Of a DNA stretch of 64,000 nucleotides, positions 1 through 12,245 are shown piece by piece. Position 1 is the first letter of the stretch. Each line of letters begins with the position of its first letter. Source of the DNA: Rhizobium leguminosarum bv. trifolii WSM2297 (lineage in GTDB: Bacteria; Pseudomonadota; Alphaproteobacteria; Rhizobiales; Rhizobiaceae); the NCBI RefSeq assembly GCF_000271845.1, contig NZ_JH719395.1, forward strand, positions 3,156,253 through 3,220,252, in the 5' to 3' direction. Under the pieces are notes generated by a model. It had not been told where the DNA came from and did not search any database. It worked only from the letters and a program-made list of their open reading frames with translations. A program made the translations under genes and the position numbers.

Positions 1-606
1 GATCCAAATCGCTTCAGATCCCGCAAGCTCCGCCGCCCACGTTTCTCTTTCTTCCAATCTTCAATTGTCAAATAACAGACGACACCAAAGGCCGTCGACA
101 AAACCAACGCTCCAAACTCTCGCTCGAAGCACAAACCAGCAATCCGCTAATCCGCTTGGGTTTCTTCAGAACGAAAGACTTCGTCGCCAGCAGCGCCGCC
201 GCCCTCGTTCAGTGAGTGGGCTTATAGAACTAACCCTCCCGAACAGTCAACAGCCCTTTTTGAAAAAAGTGACTTTTCTTTCAGACCATTGTTTTTCCAG
301 ACGAATTTTCAGACGACGCGAGAATGCGGTCGTTTCCCGGATTCCGATCCGCCTGCCACAGCCAGGAAAGTGAACGCCTTTCGACTTTTCGGGGGGAAGA
401 ACGCTCTTTCGTCTCCCCGCGCCCCGACATCATCACAATCTGCTGGTCTTAAGAGACGCATGATTCACACAGGCAAATGCAGGTAGACTGCCTTTCCTTG
501 GGCGATTTGACTTCCATGCCCAAAATATGCACATCTTTTGCCCCAGCCAGGATGGCCGAGAAATGCTTCCAGAGACGCCTGATGTAAGGACGCGGACCCG
601 ACTGCC
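1..606. other. Intergenic region without a supported gene
   Basis: This stretch precedes the M23 peptidase gene. Open frames exist (for example 65-373 on the plus strand) but their products are rich in Arg, Gln and Ser, show no recognisable domain and have no convincing ribosome binding site. The base composition is visibly lower in GC than the flanking genes, with A/T-rich tracts around 250-300 and 500-540. It probably contains the promoter and leader of the peptidase gene and possibly a small RNA, but I cannot identify either with confidence. Confidence 0.5.
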
Positions 607-2547
607 ATGATGACGGAGAAAATGATGATCCGCTCGTTGGGCAACGAGCCTCCGCTTCTGGCCGACGGCAGGCGTGCGCCCGACCGCCGCGAAGTGTCTC
701 TGCGCTGGCTCTCGGGTACGTTCCTCACCGGCATCACATCCTCAGTCCTGATGGGTGTTGCGCTTTTTGCCGCCCTTGACGGCCGCCAGCAATTGGCGAT
801 CCCGGCCGAAGCCTATGCCAGTGCGGCGGCAGACGCGCATGAGGATACGACAGTGGTGCGCGGCGGAAGGCTGATTGCACCCGCCATCGCCGCAAAACCC
901 TCCGACCGAGCGATCATGGAGGTTTCCACAGTCGTCCACGACGGTGAGAAAGAGGTCGTGCGCCGCCAGCCCTTCGCGCATGTGAAGATGACGCTGGCCG
1001 CCAACCATGTGGCGACCGAGGACTATCCCGACTTCGATCCCCTGGCGATCTTTTCCGCCGACGAGCCGCAGCCCGCCCCGCAAAGCCGCACCGGCGCGAT
1101 TTACGGCTCCGACGTCGAATCCGAAGTCAGCCTGAAGACCATCCCCTTCCCGACCGGCAAGTCCAGCATGAAGATGGCCTCCGGCCTGTCGCTCGAGGAG
1201 GTCGAAGAGAATGTGCGCTCCAACGGCTCCGTCCTGACCGATGGCAACACTCAGCTTGCAGCCCTCTATTATGTCGATCCGCGCCGTTTCTCCAACGAGG
1301 ATGCCGATGTCGATCTGACCGCTGGCCTCTCCGCCCGCGTGCTCGAACAGAACATGACCGTCTCCGCATCGGAATCGATCACGCCGCAGACCGAGGAGTT
1401 CGCCGACGACATCCTGCCTGTGCGCATCGACACGCCGATCGCCAAGGCGCTGACGGATTCAGGCTATCCGCAGCAATATGCCGATGGCATTGCCGGTTTC
1501 ATCTCGCAGCAACTGGGTTCCGCCGATCTCGACAAGGGCGATGTGCTGCGCATCGGCATCATTCAGAAGGGCGAACAGGCAAAGATCATCCGCGCCAGCG
1601 TCTATCGCGGCACGCGCCACCTCGTCACCGTGGCCGTCGACGACAAGGGCAGATACGTGCCCGGCAGCGAGCCGCCGATGCTGGACGCCATCGCCACCGC
1701 CTTCGATGACAATTCCTTCGCGCCGCCGCCGGGCCAGAACCTGCCGCGCGTCTATGACGGCATCTATCGCGCCGCCCTTTCCTACGGCATGACCAAGGAT
1801 ATGACGGCGCTGATCATCAAGCTGCTCGCCAGCAATGTCGATTTCCAGGCGCAGTTGCGGCCGACCGACAGTCTCGAAGCCTTCTTCTCCGTCGCCGACA
1901 GCGCCGGCCAGGCGACCGAGGATTCCGAACTGCTCTACGTCAACGCCCGTTTCGGCGATACGCAGACACGCTTCTACCGCTTCCAGGATCCGGACGACGG
2001 CACGGTCGATTATTTCGACGAGAACGGCAAAAGCATCCGCCAGTTCCTGCTGCGTAACCCGGTCCCGAACGGCATCTTCAAATCGGGCTTCGGCATGCGC
2101 CGTCACCCGATCCTCGGTTTCGCCCGCATGCACACCGGCGTCGATTGGGCGGCACCCCGCGGCACCGCGATCATCGCCGCCGGCAACGGCACGGTCGAAA
2201 AAGCCGGCTGGGATTCCGGCGGTTACGGCAACCAGACGATTATCCGTCACGCCAACGGCTATGAATCCTCCTACAATCACCAGAGCGCCATCGCCAAGGG
2301 CGTTACCCCCGGCGCCAAGATCCGCCAGGGTCAGGTGATCGGCTGGGTCGGCACGACGGGCGAGTCCACCGGACCGCATTTGCATTACGAGCTGATCGTC
2401 AACGGCACCAAGGTCGATCCACTGCGCATCCGCCTGCCGGGCGGCAAATCGCTGCAGGGTGAGGCGCTGGCGAAATTCGAGGACGAGCGCAAGCGCATCG
2501 ATACGCTGCTGAACAACCAGGCCTCGGATCAGGTGGCGAGCAAGTAA
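607..2547 (+). CDS. M23 family metallopeptidase (LytM-type murein hydrolase), membrane anchored
   Basis: The 646-residue protein has one hydrophobic segment near residues 36-57 after a short Arg-rich cytoplasmic start, a long periplasmic central region, and a C-terminal LytM/peptidase M23 domain from about residue 490 to 610. In that domain I can see the zinc-site pattern: an H-T-G-V-D motif following the G-F-G-M-R-R-H-P start, and the G-P-H-L-H-Y-E motif that supplies the last His ligand. The catalytic residues look complete, so it should be an active peptidoglycan endopeptidase rather than an EnvC/NlpD-like activator. It acts in the periplasm. The gene converges on clpB and shares a strong hairpin terminator with it. 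The start used is the first of two adjacent ATG codons. Confidence 0.85.
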   Translation: MMTEKMMIRSLGNEPPLLADGRRAPDRREVSLRWLSGTFLTGITSSVLMGVALFAALDGRQQLAIPAEAYASAAADAHEDTTVVRGGRLIAPAIAAKPSDRAIMEVSTVVHDGEKEVVRRQPFAHVKMTLAANHVATEDYPDFDPLAIFSADEPQPAPQSRTGAIYGSDVESEVSLKTIPFPTGKSSMKMASGLSLEEVEENVRSNGSVLTDGNTQLAALYYVDPRRFSNEDADVDLTAGLSARVLEQNMTVSASESITPQTEEFADDILPVRIDTPIAKALTDSGYPQQYADGIAGFISQQLGSADLDKGDVLRIGIIQKGEQAKIIRASVYRGTRHLVTVAVDDKGRYVPGSEPPMLDAIATAFDDNSFAPPPGQNLPRVYDGIYRAALSYGMTKDMTALIIKLLASNVDFQAQLRPTDSLEAFFSVADSAGQATEDSELLYVNARFGDTQTRFYRFQDPDDGTVDYFDENGKSIRQFLLRNPVPNGIFKSGFGMRRHPILGFARMHTGVDWAAPRGTAIIAAGNGTVEKAGWDSGGYGNQTIIRHANGYESSYNHQSAIAKGVTPGAKIRQGQVIGWVGTTGESTGPHLHYELIVNGTKVDPLRIRLPGGKSLQGEALAKFEDERKRIDTLLNNQASDQVASK

Positions 2548-2584
2548 TCCCCAACCCTTGCGTCGTTTCGTCTCCGCCAGACAA

Positions 2585-2608
2585 AAATGGCGGCCGAGGC
2601 CGCCATTT
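2585..2608. terminator. Bidirectional hairpin terminator between M23 peptidase and clpB
   Basis: A perfect 11-bp inverted repeat, AAATGGCGGCC / GGCCGCCATTT, lies between the stop codons of two convergent genes. It has A residues on one side and a T-containing tract on the other, so it can act as an intrinsic terminator in both directions. Confidence 0.75.
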
Positions 2609-2630
2609 CTCATTCATCCGGCAGGCGGGT

Positions 2631-5231
<2,601 letters not shown>

Positions 5232-5391
5232 ATTCTACCTCCATGGATCGCCCTGCCCTGACGAGGCGCAGACCGATGATTGAGATCGACCCCCTGAAAA
5301 GGCAGGCCGCGCTTGGCCCATCTCTCAATTGGGCGAAGCAGTCGAGGAGAATATGGTAGCCTGTTCTGCGAGTTTAAAGAGCCGGCAAAAC

Positions 5392-5422
5392 GAAAATCCC
5401 CGGCGCGAGGCCGGGGATTTTC
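5392..5422 (-). terminator. Intrinsic terminator downstream of the DUF4167 gene
   Basis: A perfect 13-bp stem (GAAAATCCCCGGC / GCCGGGGATTTTC) with a 5-nt loop lies 60 bp past the stop of the DUF4167 gene and upstream of clpB. Read on the minus strand, the descending arm ends in a T-rich tract, as expected of a Rho-independent terminator insulating clpB. Confidence 0.85.
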
Positions 5423-5481
5423 TTTGCAATTCTAACAGATGGCGTGAAGCTCACGCTTCCCCCGAAGGAGAAGCGAAATCC

Positions 5482-6207
5482 TCATTCCGATGCGGCATCG
5501 GCCAGCACCGGCGCCTCGCCGGAAGCGCCCTCGCCTTCAGCAGCGGCTTCGCCCTCGGCGCCGCGACGCGGGCGACGGGGGCGGCTGCCGGTGCTGCGGC
5601 GGCGGGGCTGGCGTTCGCGCGGCTGGCCGCCGGCACCTTCCTCGTCCATCGCGACTTCGGCCGGAATGCCGTCGATCTCCGGCTGCGGGCCGGTTCCGTC
5701 GATGACTTCGGCCTGGGACGCTACCGGGGCCGGAGCGGGAGCCGGCTGGGGCTCCGGTTGCGGCCGTGGCTGATGCTGCCGGTTCTGCGGCGGCTGAACG
5801 ATAACAACGTCATCGCCGTCATTGTCGTTGCCGTCCATGTCGTCGCCGTCGCGGTCTGCGCCGTCGCGATCAAACTCGCCGCGATCGTCGCGCTGGAAGC
5901 GTTCCTGCATCTGCGCCTGGGCGCTGGCGATGATACGGTTGTAATGTTCGGCGTGCTGGAGATAGTTCTCGGCAATCACGCGGTCGCCGGAGCTTTGAGC
6001 ATCGCGGGCGAGCTGCGCGTATTTTTCGGCGATATGCTGGGCAGTCCCGCGAATCTTCACATCGGGGCCGGAGCTGTCATAGGTCCGGGTCAGCGGATTG
6101 CCGCCCTTGCGGTTGAAATTGTTGTTATTGTTATTTCCGCCGCCGCCGCCGTTGTTATTATTGTTACCACGCCCTCGACCGCGCTTGTTCTGCTGTCCTG
6201 GCCTCAT
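5482..6207 (-). CDS. DUF4167 domain protein with Asn/Gly-rich and Asp-rich low-complexity tracts
   Basis: The 241-residue product begins M-R-P-G-Q-Q-N-K-R-G-R-G-R-G and continues through an Asn/Gly-rich tract to about residue 37. The conserved DUF4167 core follows (about 38-105), with the pattern S-S-G-P-D-V-K-I-R-G-T-A-Q-H-I and a helical stretch ending in Y-N-R-I-I-A-S-A-Q. The middle is a run of Asp/Gly/Arg repeats, and the C-terminus is Pro/Ala/Gln-rich with a basic patch (R-R-R-S-T-G-S-R-P-R-R-P-R-R). The function of this alphaproteobacterial family is not known to me. The RG-rich start and basic patch suggest RNA or nucleic-acid binding, which is inference. An upstream in-frame ATG at 6261 is less likely because conserved similarity begins at M-R-P-G. 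Confidence 0.85.
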   Translation of the reverse strand: MRPGQQNKRGRGRGNNNNNGGGGGNNNNNNFNRKGGNPLTRTYDSSGPDVKIRGTAQHIAEKYAQLARDAQSSGDRVIAENYLQHAEHYNRIIASAQAQMQERFQRDDRGEFDRDGADRDGDDMDGNDNDGDDVVIVQPPQNRQHQPRPQPEPQPAPAPAPVASQAEVIDGTGPQPEIDGIPAEVAMDEEGAGGQPRERQPRRRSTGSRPRRPRRGAEGEAAAEGEGASGEAPVLADAASE

Positions 6208-6550
6208 AGATCGTTCACCTGAATTCTCTGTTTGTGATGGATACATGGCACCAACCGCCATGACCGGAAAACCGGGTCAGGACCTTTGTGCCGCGAGCAT
6301 ACTGCGCCTTTGCGCCGACCTGCCGCTTGGTTCTCAAGTCAGATTGACTGATTCACGCGTTGGGTCGTGTTCAACCGTTGAAACTCTCGTTTAAAAGAGC
6401 GGACCCCCGAGGCAAACCAAGTACCGAACGAATCTCGTTCATTCCTATCTGCCCAACACGTGACCGCAACCTATATTGCTTCCCTGGGAAATCCAAGCCT
6501 TTTCTTCGCAATAACAATAATGTCCCGTTCAATGCAGCGATTATCGCCTG
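6208..6550. other. Intergenic leader region of the DUF4167 gene
   Basis: This 343-bp gap between prmC and the DUF4167 gene has lower GC than its neighbours and no credible coding frame. It probably carries the DUF4167 promoter and a long 5' leader. A CTTGAG hexamer is visible on the minus strand near 6340, but I could not place a good -10 element behind it. Confidence 0.45.
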
Positions 6551-7411
6551 TCACGCGAGCGCGAACACGAGCACCCTATCGTTCTGACCATAATCTTTTA
6601 CGGATTTGAGGCACTCGAAGCCTTTCGCTTCAAAGATCGCCGTCACATCGTTCCGCTGATCGTAACCGATTTCCAGCCCGACGACCCCATCGGGCCTCAA
6701 GAACCTTGCCGCATCCTTGGCGATGGCGTGATAGGCGTCAAGCCCATCCGGGCCGCCATCCAGTGCCGCGACCGGATCAAATTTCGTCACTTCGGGAGCG
6801 AGATCGTGAATGACATTGGAAGCAATATAGGGCGGATTTGAGACAATCGCGTGAAACGAACCCTGGATGCTCTCGAACCATCTAGACTCCACGGCCTGAA
6901 AACGATCCTGCAACCCGTTTCTTTCTGCATTCGATCTTGCTGTGCGAAGTGCATCCGCCGATATGTCGCTCCCGACACCTGACGCCTCAGGACATTCGCT
7001 CAAAAGCGCAAGGCATATCGCCCCGGTCCCGGTTCCCATGTCAAGGATATGGAGACGGCCTTGCGCCTTTGCAAGGTCCTTGAGATAGGCAAGCACCGTA
7101 TCGACCAGGATTTCCGTATCCGGCCGTGGTTCCAGCGTTTCCACCGAGAGCCGAAGCGGCAGGCCGTAAAATTCCCGCTCGCCGAGAATGCGGTGCACCG
7201 GCTCATGGCTGAGCCGCCGCTCCAGCGCCTTGGACATGAGCTCCGCCTGCTCAGGCGAAAGCAACTCGGCCGATCGCGTCAAAAGCTCGGTCGGCGATAG
7301 TTTCAGAAGGCCCGCGACAAGCAACCGCGCATCGGTTGTCGGGTCGGCGATACCCGCTTCGGTGAAGCGGCGGCGCGCTTCGGCAAGCGTAGCGGCAACC
7401 GTCGCGCTCAT
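6551..7411 (-). CDS. prmC: Peptide chain release factor N5-glutamine methyltransferase
   Basis: This 286-residue class I methyltransferase has the PrmC N-terminal helical domain (about 1-75), the SAM-binding loop L-D-M-G-T-G-T-G at about 123-130, and the substrate-glutamine motif N-P-P-Y at residues 192-195. It methylates the Gln of the GGQ loop in release factors RF1 and RF2. The gene follows prfA directly, and its ATG overlaps the prfA stop (ATGA), so enzyme and substrate are made from one mRNA with translational coupling. The length matches the family. Confidence 0.95.
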   Translation of the reverse strand: MSATVAATLAEARRRFTEAGIADPTTDARLLVAGLLKLSPTELLTRSAELLSPEQAELMSKALERRLSHEPVHRILGEREFYGLPLRLSVETLEPRPDTEILVDTVLAYLKDLAKAQGRLHILDMGTGTGAICLALLSECPEASGVGSDISADALRTARSNAERNGLQDRFQAVESRWFESIQGSFHAIVSNPPYIASNVIHDLAPEVTKFDPVAALDGGPDGLDAYHAIAKDAARFLRPDGVVGLEIGYDQRNDVTAIFEAKGFECLKSVKDYGQNDRVLVFALA

Positions 7412-8487
7412 TGCTGCTCGCCGAGCTGCGCCAGCTGGCTTGCCTGGTAATCGGCCATCAACGCATCGACCACCTCCTCGATCTCGCCTTCCATCATCCG
7501 GTCGAGTTTGTAGAGCGTCAGATTGATGCGATGGTCGGTTATGCGCCCCTGCGGGAAATTATAGGTGCGGATGCGTTCGGAGCGGTCACCGGAGCCGACC
7601 TGGCTCTTGCGGTCGGCCGAGCGCTCGCTGTCAGCCCGCTGCCGCTCGGCATCGTAGAGCCTGGAGCGCAGCACCTGCATCGCCTTGGCGCGGTTCTGGT
7701 GCTGCGATTTTTCCGAGCTGGTAACAACGATGCCGCTCGGCAGATGGGTGATGCGCACCGCCGAGTCCGTCGTATTGACGTGCTGGCCGCCCGCGCCCGA
7801 AGAGCGCATCGTGTCGATGCGGATATCTTCCGGCCGGATCTCGATATCGATCTCCTCGGCCTCCGGCAGCACCGCAACCGTTGCGGCCGACGTATGGATG
7901 CGCCCGCCCGCCTCGGTCTCAGGCACACGCTGCACGCGATGCACGCCGGATTCGAATTTCAGCTTGGCGAAGACGCCTCTGCCGGTGATCGTCGCGATGA
8001 TTTCCTTGTAGCCGCCGGCTTCGCCCTCACTTGCCGAGAGAACCTCCACCTTCCAGCCCTTCTCCGCCGCGAAACGCTCATACATGCGAAAGAGGTCGCC
8101 GGCAAAAAGCGCCGCTTCCGATCCGCCGGTGCCGGCGCGGATTTCGAGGATCGCGCTCTTTTCGTCCGCTGCGTCCTTCGGCAGCAGCAGGATCTGCATC
8201 TCATGCTCGAGCGCCTCGATCTGCTCTTTCACCTCAGGTAGTTCCAGCTCGGCGAGGTCGCGCATTTCGCGATCGACCGACTTATCGTCGAGCAGCGTTT
8301 CGAGATCGGCAAGCTCGGCGTTCGCCTTCTCATAGGCGCGGATCTTCGTCACGACGGGCTGCAGTTCGGAATATTCGGATGCCAGCTTCACATAGACATC
8401 GGCAGCCGGGCCGGCCGACATGCGCGCCTCGATCTCGCCGAAACGACGTTCCAGCTCGCGCATCTTTTCAACGGGAAGCTTCGCCAC
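7408..8487 (-). CDS. prfA: Peptide chain release factor 1
   Basis: The 359-residue protein has the RF1 layout: an N-terminal coiled-coil helical domain, the acidic/PCRF domain, a codon-recognition region, and the catalytic loop [10 protein letters not shown] around residues 230-240. The Gln of this loop is the one methylated by PrmC, encoded immediately downstream. RF1 reads UAA and UAG stop codons and triggers peptide release on the ribosome. The gene ends with a 4-nt overlap with prmC. Upstream lies a palindromic intergenic repeat (8517-8616) that separates it from ptsP. Confidence 0.97.
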   Translation of the reverse strand: MAKLPVEKMRELERRFGEIEARMSAGPAADVYVKLASEYSELQPVVTKIRAYEKANAELADLETLLDDKSVDREMRDLAELELPEVKEQIEALEHEMQILLLPKDAADEKSAILEIRAGTGGSEAALFAGDLFRMYERFAAEKGWKVEVLSASEGEAGGYKEIIATITGRGVFAKLKFESGVHRVQRVPETEAGGRIHTSAATVAVLPEAEEIDIEIRPEDIRIDTMRSSGAGGQHVNTTDSAVRITHLPSGIVVTSSEKSQHQNRAKAMQVLRSRLYDAERQRADSERSADRKSQVGSGDRSERIRTYNFPQGRITDHRINLTLYKLDRMMEGEIEEVVDALMADYQASQLAQLGEQQ

Positions 8488-8516
8488 CCTTCACTCCGAT
8501 TCTTGTTAATGTCTGC

Positions 8517-8616
8517 CTAGAGCAATTCCAGGAAAAGTGCGAAGCGGTTTTCCGTCCGGAATTGCGTAAAAAGTTAGAGCGGTTCTGCGTTTCCGTGAAA
8601 AAGCTGAATCGCTCTA
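8517..8616 (-). repeat. Dispersed rhizobial palindromic intergenic repeat, copy 1
   Basis: Between prfA and ptsP lies a roughly 100-bp element that also occurs, inverted, at 54037-54125. A 23-nt block at 8576-8598 is the exact reverse complement of 54055-54077. The AGAGC / GCTCT ends form hairpins, and the second half (GGAAAAGTGCGAAGCGG-TTTTCCGTCC) corresponds to the other half of the distant copy with some divergence. It is non-coding. Confidence 0.75.
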
Positions 8617-10881
8617 AAGGGGAATATTGTGGCTCTCGGCGAAGCGGGCAAGCACCTCGCGCATCGGCGTCATGGCGTGGACATCGTCCAGCACCTCGTC
8701 CATCGCCGTTGCCAGCGCCCCGATATCGAGCCCGAGAAGCATCGCTTTCACCGGTCCGATCGAGGCCGGCGACATCGAGATCGAACGGAAACCGACACCG
8801 AGCAGCGCCATCGCCGAGATCGGCTTGCTGGCGAGTTCGCCGCAGAGCGTCACCGGCGTCTTGTTCCGGTCCGCGCCGCGCACGATATCGCGCAGAATGC
8901 GCAAAAACGGTTTGCCGAGCGGATCGAACCGGTCCGAGACCCGCGCATTGCCGCGATCGACCGCCATCGAGAACTGGAAGAGGTCGTTCGAACCGACCGA
9001 GACGAAATCCACCGCCTCCATCAGCTCATCGAGCTGCCAAAGCAGTGCGGGCACCTCCAGCATCGCTCCGAATTGCAGCTTGCGCGGCAGCCCATGGCCG
9101 AAGCGCGAGAGATGCTGCACTTCCCTCTGCAGCAGTTCGCGCACCATCTTCAACTCGGCAACCTCGGTCACCATCGGCACCATCAGCTTCAGCTCGGTAT
9201 CGGCCGATGCCTTCAACAGGGCGCGCAGCTGGGTGCGCAACAGCCCCGGCCGGTCGAGCGACAGCCGAATGGCGCGCCAGCCGAGCGCCGGATTTTCTTC
9301 CTCATGGCCACGAAAATAGGGCACGACCTTATCGCCGCCGATATCGAGCGTACGGAAGGTAACGGGGCGGCCCGCCGCCTGTTTTATCACATTGCGGTAG
9401 AACTGCTCCTGCTCTTCCGCCTTCGGCATGGTGGAGGCGATCATGAACTGCAGTTCGGTGCGGAACAGGCCGATGCCCTCGGCACCCGATTCCGAAAGCT
9501 GCGGCAGGTCGACCAGCAGCCCCGCATTCATCATCATCGCGATGCGCTGCCCATCCTTGGTCACCGGCTCGACGGCGCGCAACGCCCGGAACTGTTCCTG
9601 CCGCCTGGCGCGGAAGCGAACCTTTTCCTCGTAGGAACGCCGGTGATCAGCCATCGGCCGCAGGTGCACATGCCCCTCGTCGGCGTCGATGATCACGGCA
9701 TCGCCGTTCTCGGCGAGCGCCACCACACCTGCTGCCTGGCCGATGACCGGAATACCCATGGCGCGTGCGACGATCACCACATGGCTCGTCACCGCACCTT
9801 CTTCCAGCACCAGCCCGCGCACATTGGCACGAGGATAATCGAGCAGCTCGGCCGCTCCCATGGCGCGCGCCAGGATGATCGCATCGTTGGGGAAACCCTC
9901 GGCGGTCGTCCGCCCGGTATAACCCGTCAATTGTCTGAGCAGCCGATTTGCCAGATCCTCGAAATCATGCATGCGTTCGCGCAGATAGGGGTCGGTCAAC
10001 CGCATCATCCGCGCCTTGGTGTCGCTCTGCACCTTCTCGACCGCCGCTTCCGCCGTCAGGCCGTTGCGGATCGCCTCTTCGAGCTTGCGCACCCAGCCCT
10101 GGTCATGGGCGAACATGCGATAGGTTTCGAGCACCTCGCGGTGCTCGCCTTCCATCGACACATCGCGGCGCGAGAGCATGTCGTCGATGGAGATCCTGAG
10201 CGAGCCCATGGCTTCGGCCAGCCGCCGGATTTCCTTCTCGGCATCTTCGTTGAGCAGGTTGGTGACGACGATGCGCGGCTCGTGCAACACGACGTAACCA
10301 AGGCCGATGCCGTCATTATAGGTGTCGCCGTCGACCGTCACCGAACGCGTCAGGTCGAGTTCGAGGCCCGGCTTGGTGATCTTTTTGAGCTCGCCGGTGG
10401 CGATCATCTCGGCAAGCACCATCGCCGTCGTCTCGAGCGCTTCCAGCTCCTCTTCGCGATAGTTGCGGCTTGCCTTGTTCTGCACGACGAGGACGCCGAG
10501 CGAACGCCCGGTCCGGAGGATCGGCACGCCGAGGAAGGAATGGTAGATCTCTTCGCCCGTTTCCGGCAGGTAGCGGAACGCCGGATGCGACTGGGCGTCG
10601 GAAAGGTTCAGCGGCTGGGCCGAGGCCGCGATCGTGCCGACCAGGCCCTGCCCCATTTTCAATTGCGCCAGATGCACGGCCTCACGGTTGAGGCCTTCGG
10701 TCGCATAGAGTTCGAGCACGCCATCGGCGCGCAGCACGTAAACCGAGCAGACCTCGGCCACCATGTTGCCGGCGATCTGGCGGACGATCCGGTCAAGACG
10801 ATCCTGCGGCTCCAGCGGCTCCGCCATCAACTCGCGCAGCCGCCTGAGCAGCACGCGCGGACCGCCGGAAAGGTCTCTCAT
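8614..10881 (-). CDS. ptsP: Phosphoenolpyruvate-protein phosphotransferase of the nitrogen PTS (enzyme I-Ntr)
   Basis: The 755-residue product has an N-terminal GAF domain (about 15-160), as in all PtsP proteins. The PTS enzyme I domains follow: the phosphohistidine swivel domain with G-A-V-T-S-H-V-V-I-V-A-R-A-M-G around residues 360-375, and a C-terminal PEP-binding TIM barrel with the G-S-N-D-L motif near residue 630. It autophosphorylates from PEP and passes phosphate to NPr and then EIIA-Ntr, a regulatory rather than sugar-transporting relay. The gene lies 89 bp downstream of lysC on the same strand, an arrangement I recall from other Rhizobiales, so the two may be co-transcribed. The last few bases overlap the edge of a palindromic repeat. 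Confidence 0.95.
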   Translation of the reverse strand: MRDLSGGPRVLLRRLRELMAEPLEPQDRLDRIVRQIAGNMVAEVCSVYVLRADGVLELYATEGLNREAVHLAQLKMGQGLVGTIAASAQPLNLSDAQSHPAFRYLPETGEEIYHSFLGVPILRTGRSLGVLVVQNKASRNYREEELEALETTAMVLAEMIATGELKKITKPGLELDLTRSVTVDGDTYNDGIGLGYVVLHEPRIVVTNLLNEDAEKEIRRLAEAMGSLRISIDDMLSRRDVSMEGEHREVLETYRMFAHDQGWVRKLEEAIRNGLTAEAAVEKVQSDTKARMMRLTDPYLRERMHDFEDLANRLLRQLTGYTGRTTAEGFPNDAIILARAMGAAELLDYPRANVRGLVLEEGAVTSHVVIVARAMGIPVIGQAAGVVALAENGDAVIIDADEGHVHLRPMADHRRSYEEKVRFRARRQEQFRALRAVEPVTKDGQRIAMMMNAGLLVDLPQLSESGAEGIGLFRTELQFMIASTMPKAEEQEQFYRNVIKQAAGRPVTFRTLDIGGDKVVPYFRGHEEENPALGWRAIRLSLDRPGLLRTQLRALLKASADTELKLMVPMVTEVAELKMVRELLQREVQHLSRFGHGLPRKLQFGAMLEVPALLWQLDELMEAVDFVSVGSNDLFQFSMAVDRGNARVSDRFDPLGKPFLRILRDIVRGADRNKTPVTLCGELASKPISAMALLGVGFRSISMSPASIGPVKAMLLGLDIGALATAMDEVLDDVHAMTPMREVLARFAESHNIPL

Positions 10882-10970
10882 GGCGTCTCAAGCTCCCGAA
10901 ACAACGCACTCAGTCCCGGCAGGCCAGCCCTCATCTCCTCAACCTGAAGGGGCAGGCCGCCCACTGGGAA

Positions 10971-12245
10971 TCAATTCTTATCCAGACCGTAGCAGGAATG
11001 CAAAGTCCTGACAGCGAGTTCTGCATAAGGACCGTCGATCAGAATGGAAATCTTGATCTCGGAGGTGGTGATCGCCTTGATGTTGATGCCTTTTTCGGCA
11101 AGTGCACGAAATGCGGTCGCGGCCACGCCGGCGTGGCTGCGCATGCCGATGCCGATGACCGACACTTTCACCAGCCCCGATTCGTTCTGCACGACATCGT
11201 AGCCGATCTTCTCCTTATGGTCGCCGAGCACCTTGATCGCTTTCTCGACGTCGCCCGACGGCACGGTGAAGGTCATGTCGGTCTTCGACCCGTCCTCGGA
11301 GATATTCTGGACGATCATGTCGACATTGATATGGGATTCGGCGAGCGGTCCGAAGATCGCCGCGGAGACGCCCGGCCGGTCGGCAAGACGGCGAAGCGAG
11401 ATCTGAGCCTCATCCTTGGCATAGGCGATGCCGGTGACTACTTCCTGTTCCACGATTTCATCCTCGTCACAAATCAGCGTTCCGGGCGGGTTTAGCAGAT
11501 CGCCCATGCCCGGAGCATCGGGATCTTCGAATGATGAGCGCACAAAGGTGCGCACCTTGTGCACCATGGCAAGCTCGACCGAGCGCACCTGCAGCACCTT
11601 GGCGCCGAGCGAGGCCATTTCGAGCATTTCCTCGAAGGCGATCTTCTTCAGCCTGCGCGCCTTCGGCACGATGCGCGGATCGGTCGTGTAAACGCCATCG
11701 ACATCGGTATAGATATCGCAGCGATCCGCTTTGACAGCTGCAGCGATCGCGACAGCCGACGTGTCCGACCCACCGCGGCCGAGCGTCGCGAGGCGGTTGT
11801 CAGGTCCAAGTCCCTGGAAGCCGGCGATGACGGCAACCTGCCCCTCGCCCATCCGCTTGACGATGTCGGAGCCGTCGATCTCCATGATCCGCGCCGCGCC
11901 ATGCGCATTGTCGGTGCGGATCGGGATCTGCCATCCCTGCCAGGAGCGCGCATTGATATCCATCGCCTGCAAAGCGATCGCCAGCAGCCCGGAGGTTACC
12001 TGCTCGCCGGAGGCGACCACCGCATCATATTCCCGCGCATCGTAAAACGGCGAATTGGCGCCGATCACCTTCGGCATGCCCTGCACCCAGCCGACCAGCT
12101 CATTGGTCTTGCCGGACATGGCCGACACCACCACCGCCACCTCGTGGCCGGCATCGACTTCGCGTTTTACATGGCGGGCGACGTTCTTGATGCGATCCAG
12201 GTCAGCGACGGACGTACCGCCGAATTTCATTACGATGCGTGCCAT
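10971..12245 (-). CDS. lysC: Aspartate kinase
   Basis: The 424-residue enzyme starts with the kinase signature M-K-F-G-G-T-S-V-A-D. The amino-acid kinase domain covers about residues 1-235 and is followed by tandem ACT domains (about 265-424) that bind feedback inhibitors. It phosphorylates L-aspartate, the first step toward lysine, threonine, methionine and diaminopimelate. LysA, the last lysine step, is encoded elsewhere in this window. A GAGG Shine-Dalgarno sits 5 nt before the ATG. The gene diverges from ubiG and is followed by ptsP. Confidence 0.96.
   Translation of the reverse strand: MARIVMKFGGTSVADLDRIKNVARHVKREVDAGHEVAVVVSAMSGKTNELVGWVQGMPKVIGANSPFYDAREYDAVVASGEQVTSGLLAIALQAMDINARSWQGWQIPIRTDNAHGAARIMEIDGSDIVKRMGEGQVAVIAGFQGLGPDNRLATLGRGGSDTSAVAIAAAVKADRCDIYTDVDGVYTTDPRIVPKARRLKKIAFEEMLEMASLGAKVLQVRSVELAMVHKVRTFVRSSFEDPDAPGMGDLLNPPGTLICDEDEIVEQEVVTGIAYAKDEAQISLRRLADRPGVSAAIFGPLAESHINVDMIVQNISEDGSKTDMTFTVPSGDVEKAIKVLGDHKEKIGYDVVQNESGLVKVSVIGIGMRSHAGVAATAFRALAEKGINIKAITTSEIKISILIDGPYAELAVRTLHSCYGLDKN

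Noticed and set aside
65..373. 102-residue open frame on the plus strand
   Set aside because: Arg/Gln-rich with no domain and no ribosome binding site; treated as non-coding.
1459..2613. 384-residue frame antisense to the M23 peptidase
   Set aside because: Mirror frame of a high-GC gene; no ribosome binding site or domain.
5232..5391. RpoH (sigma-32) promoter before clpB
   Set aside because: Expected biologically, but I could not find a convincing CTTG-type -35 and matching -10 on the minus strand.
8629..10947. 772-residue frame antisense to ptsP
   Set aside because: His/Arg-rich reverse shadow of a well-recognised gene.
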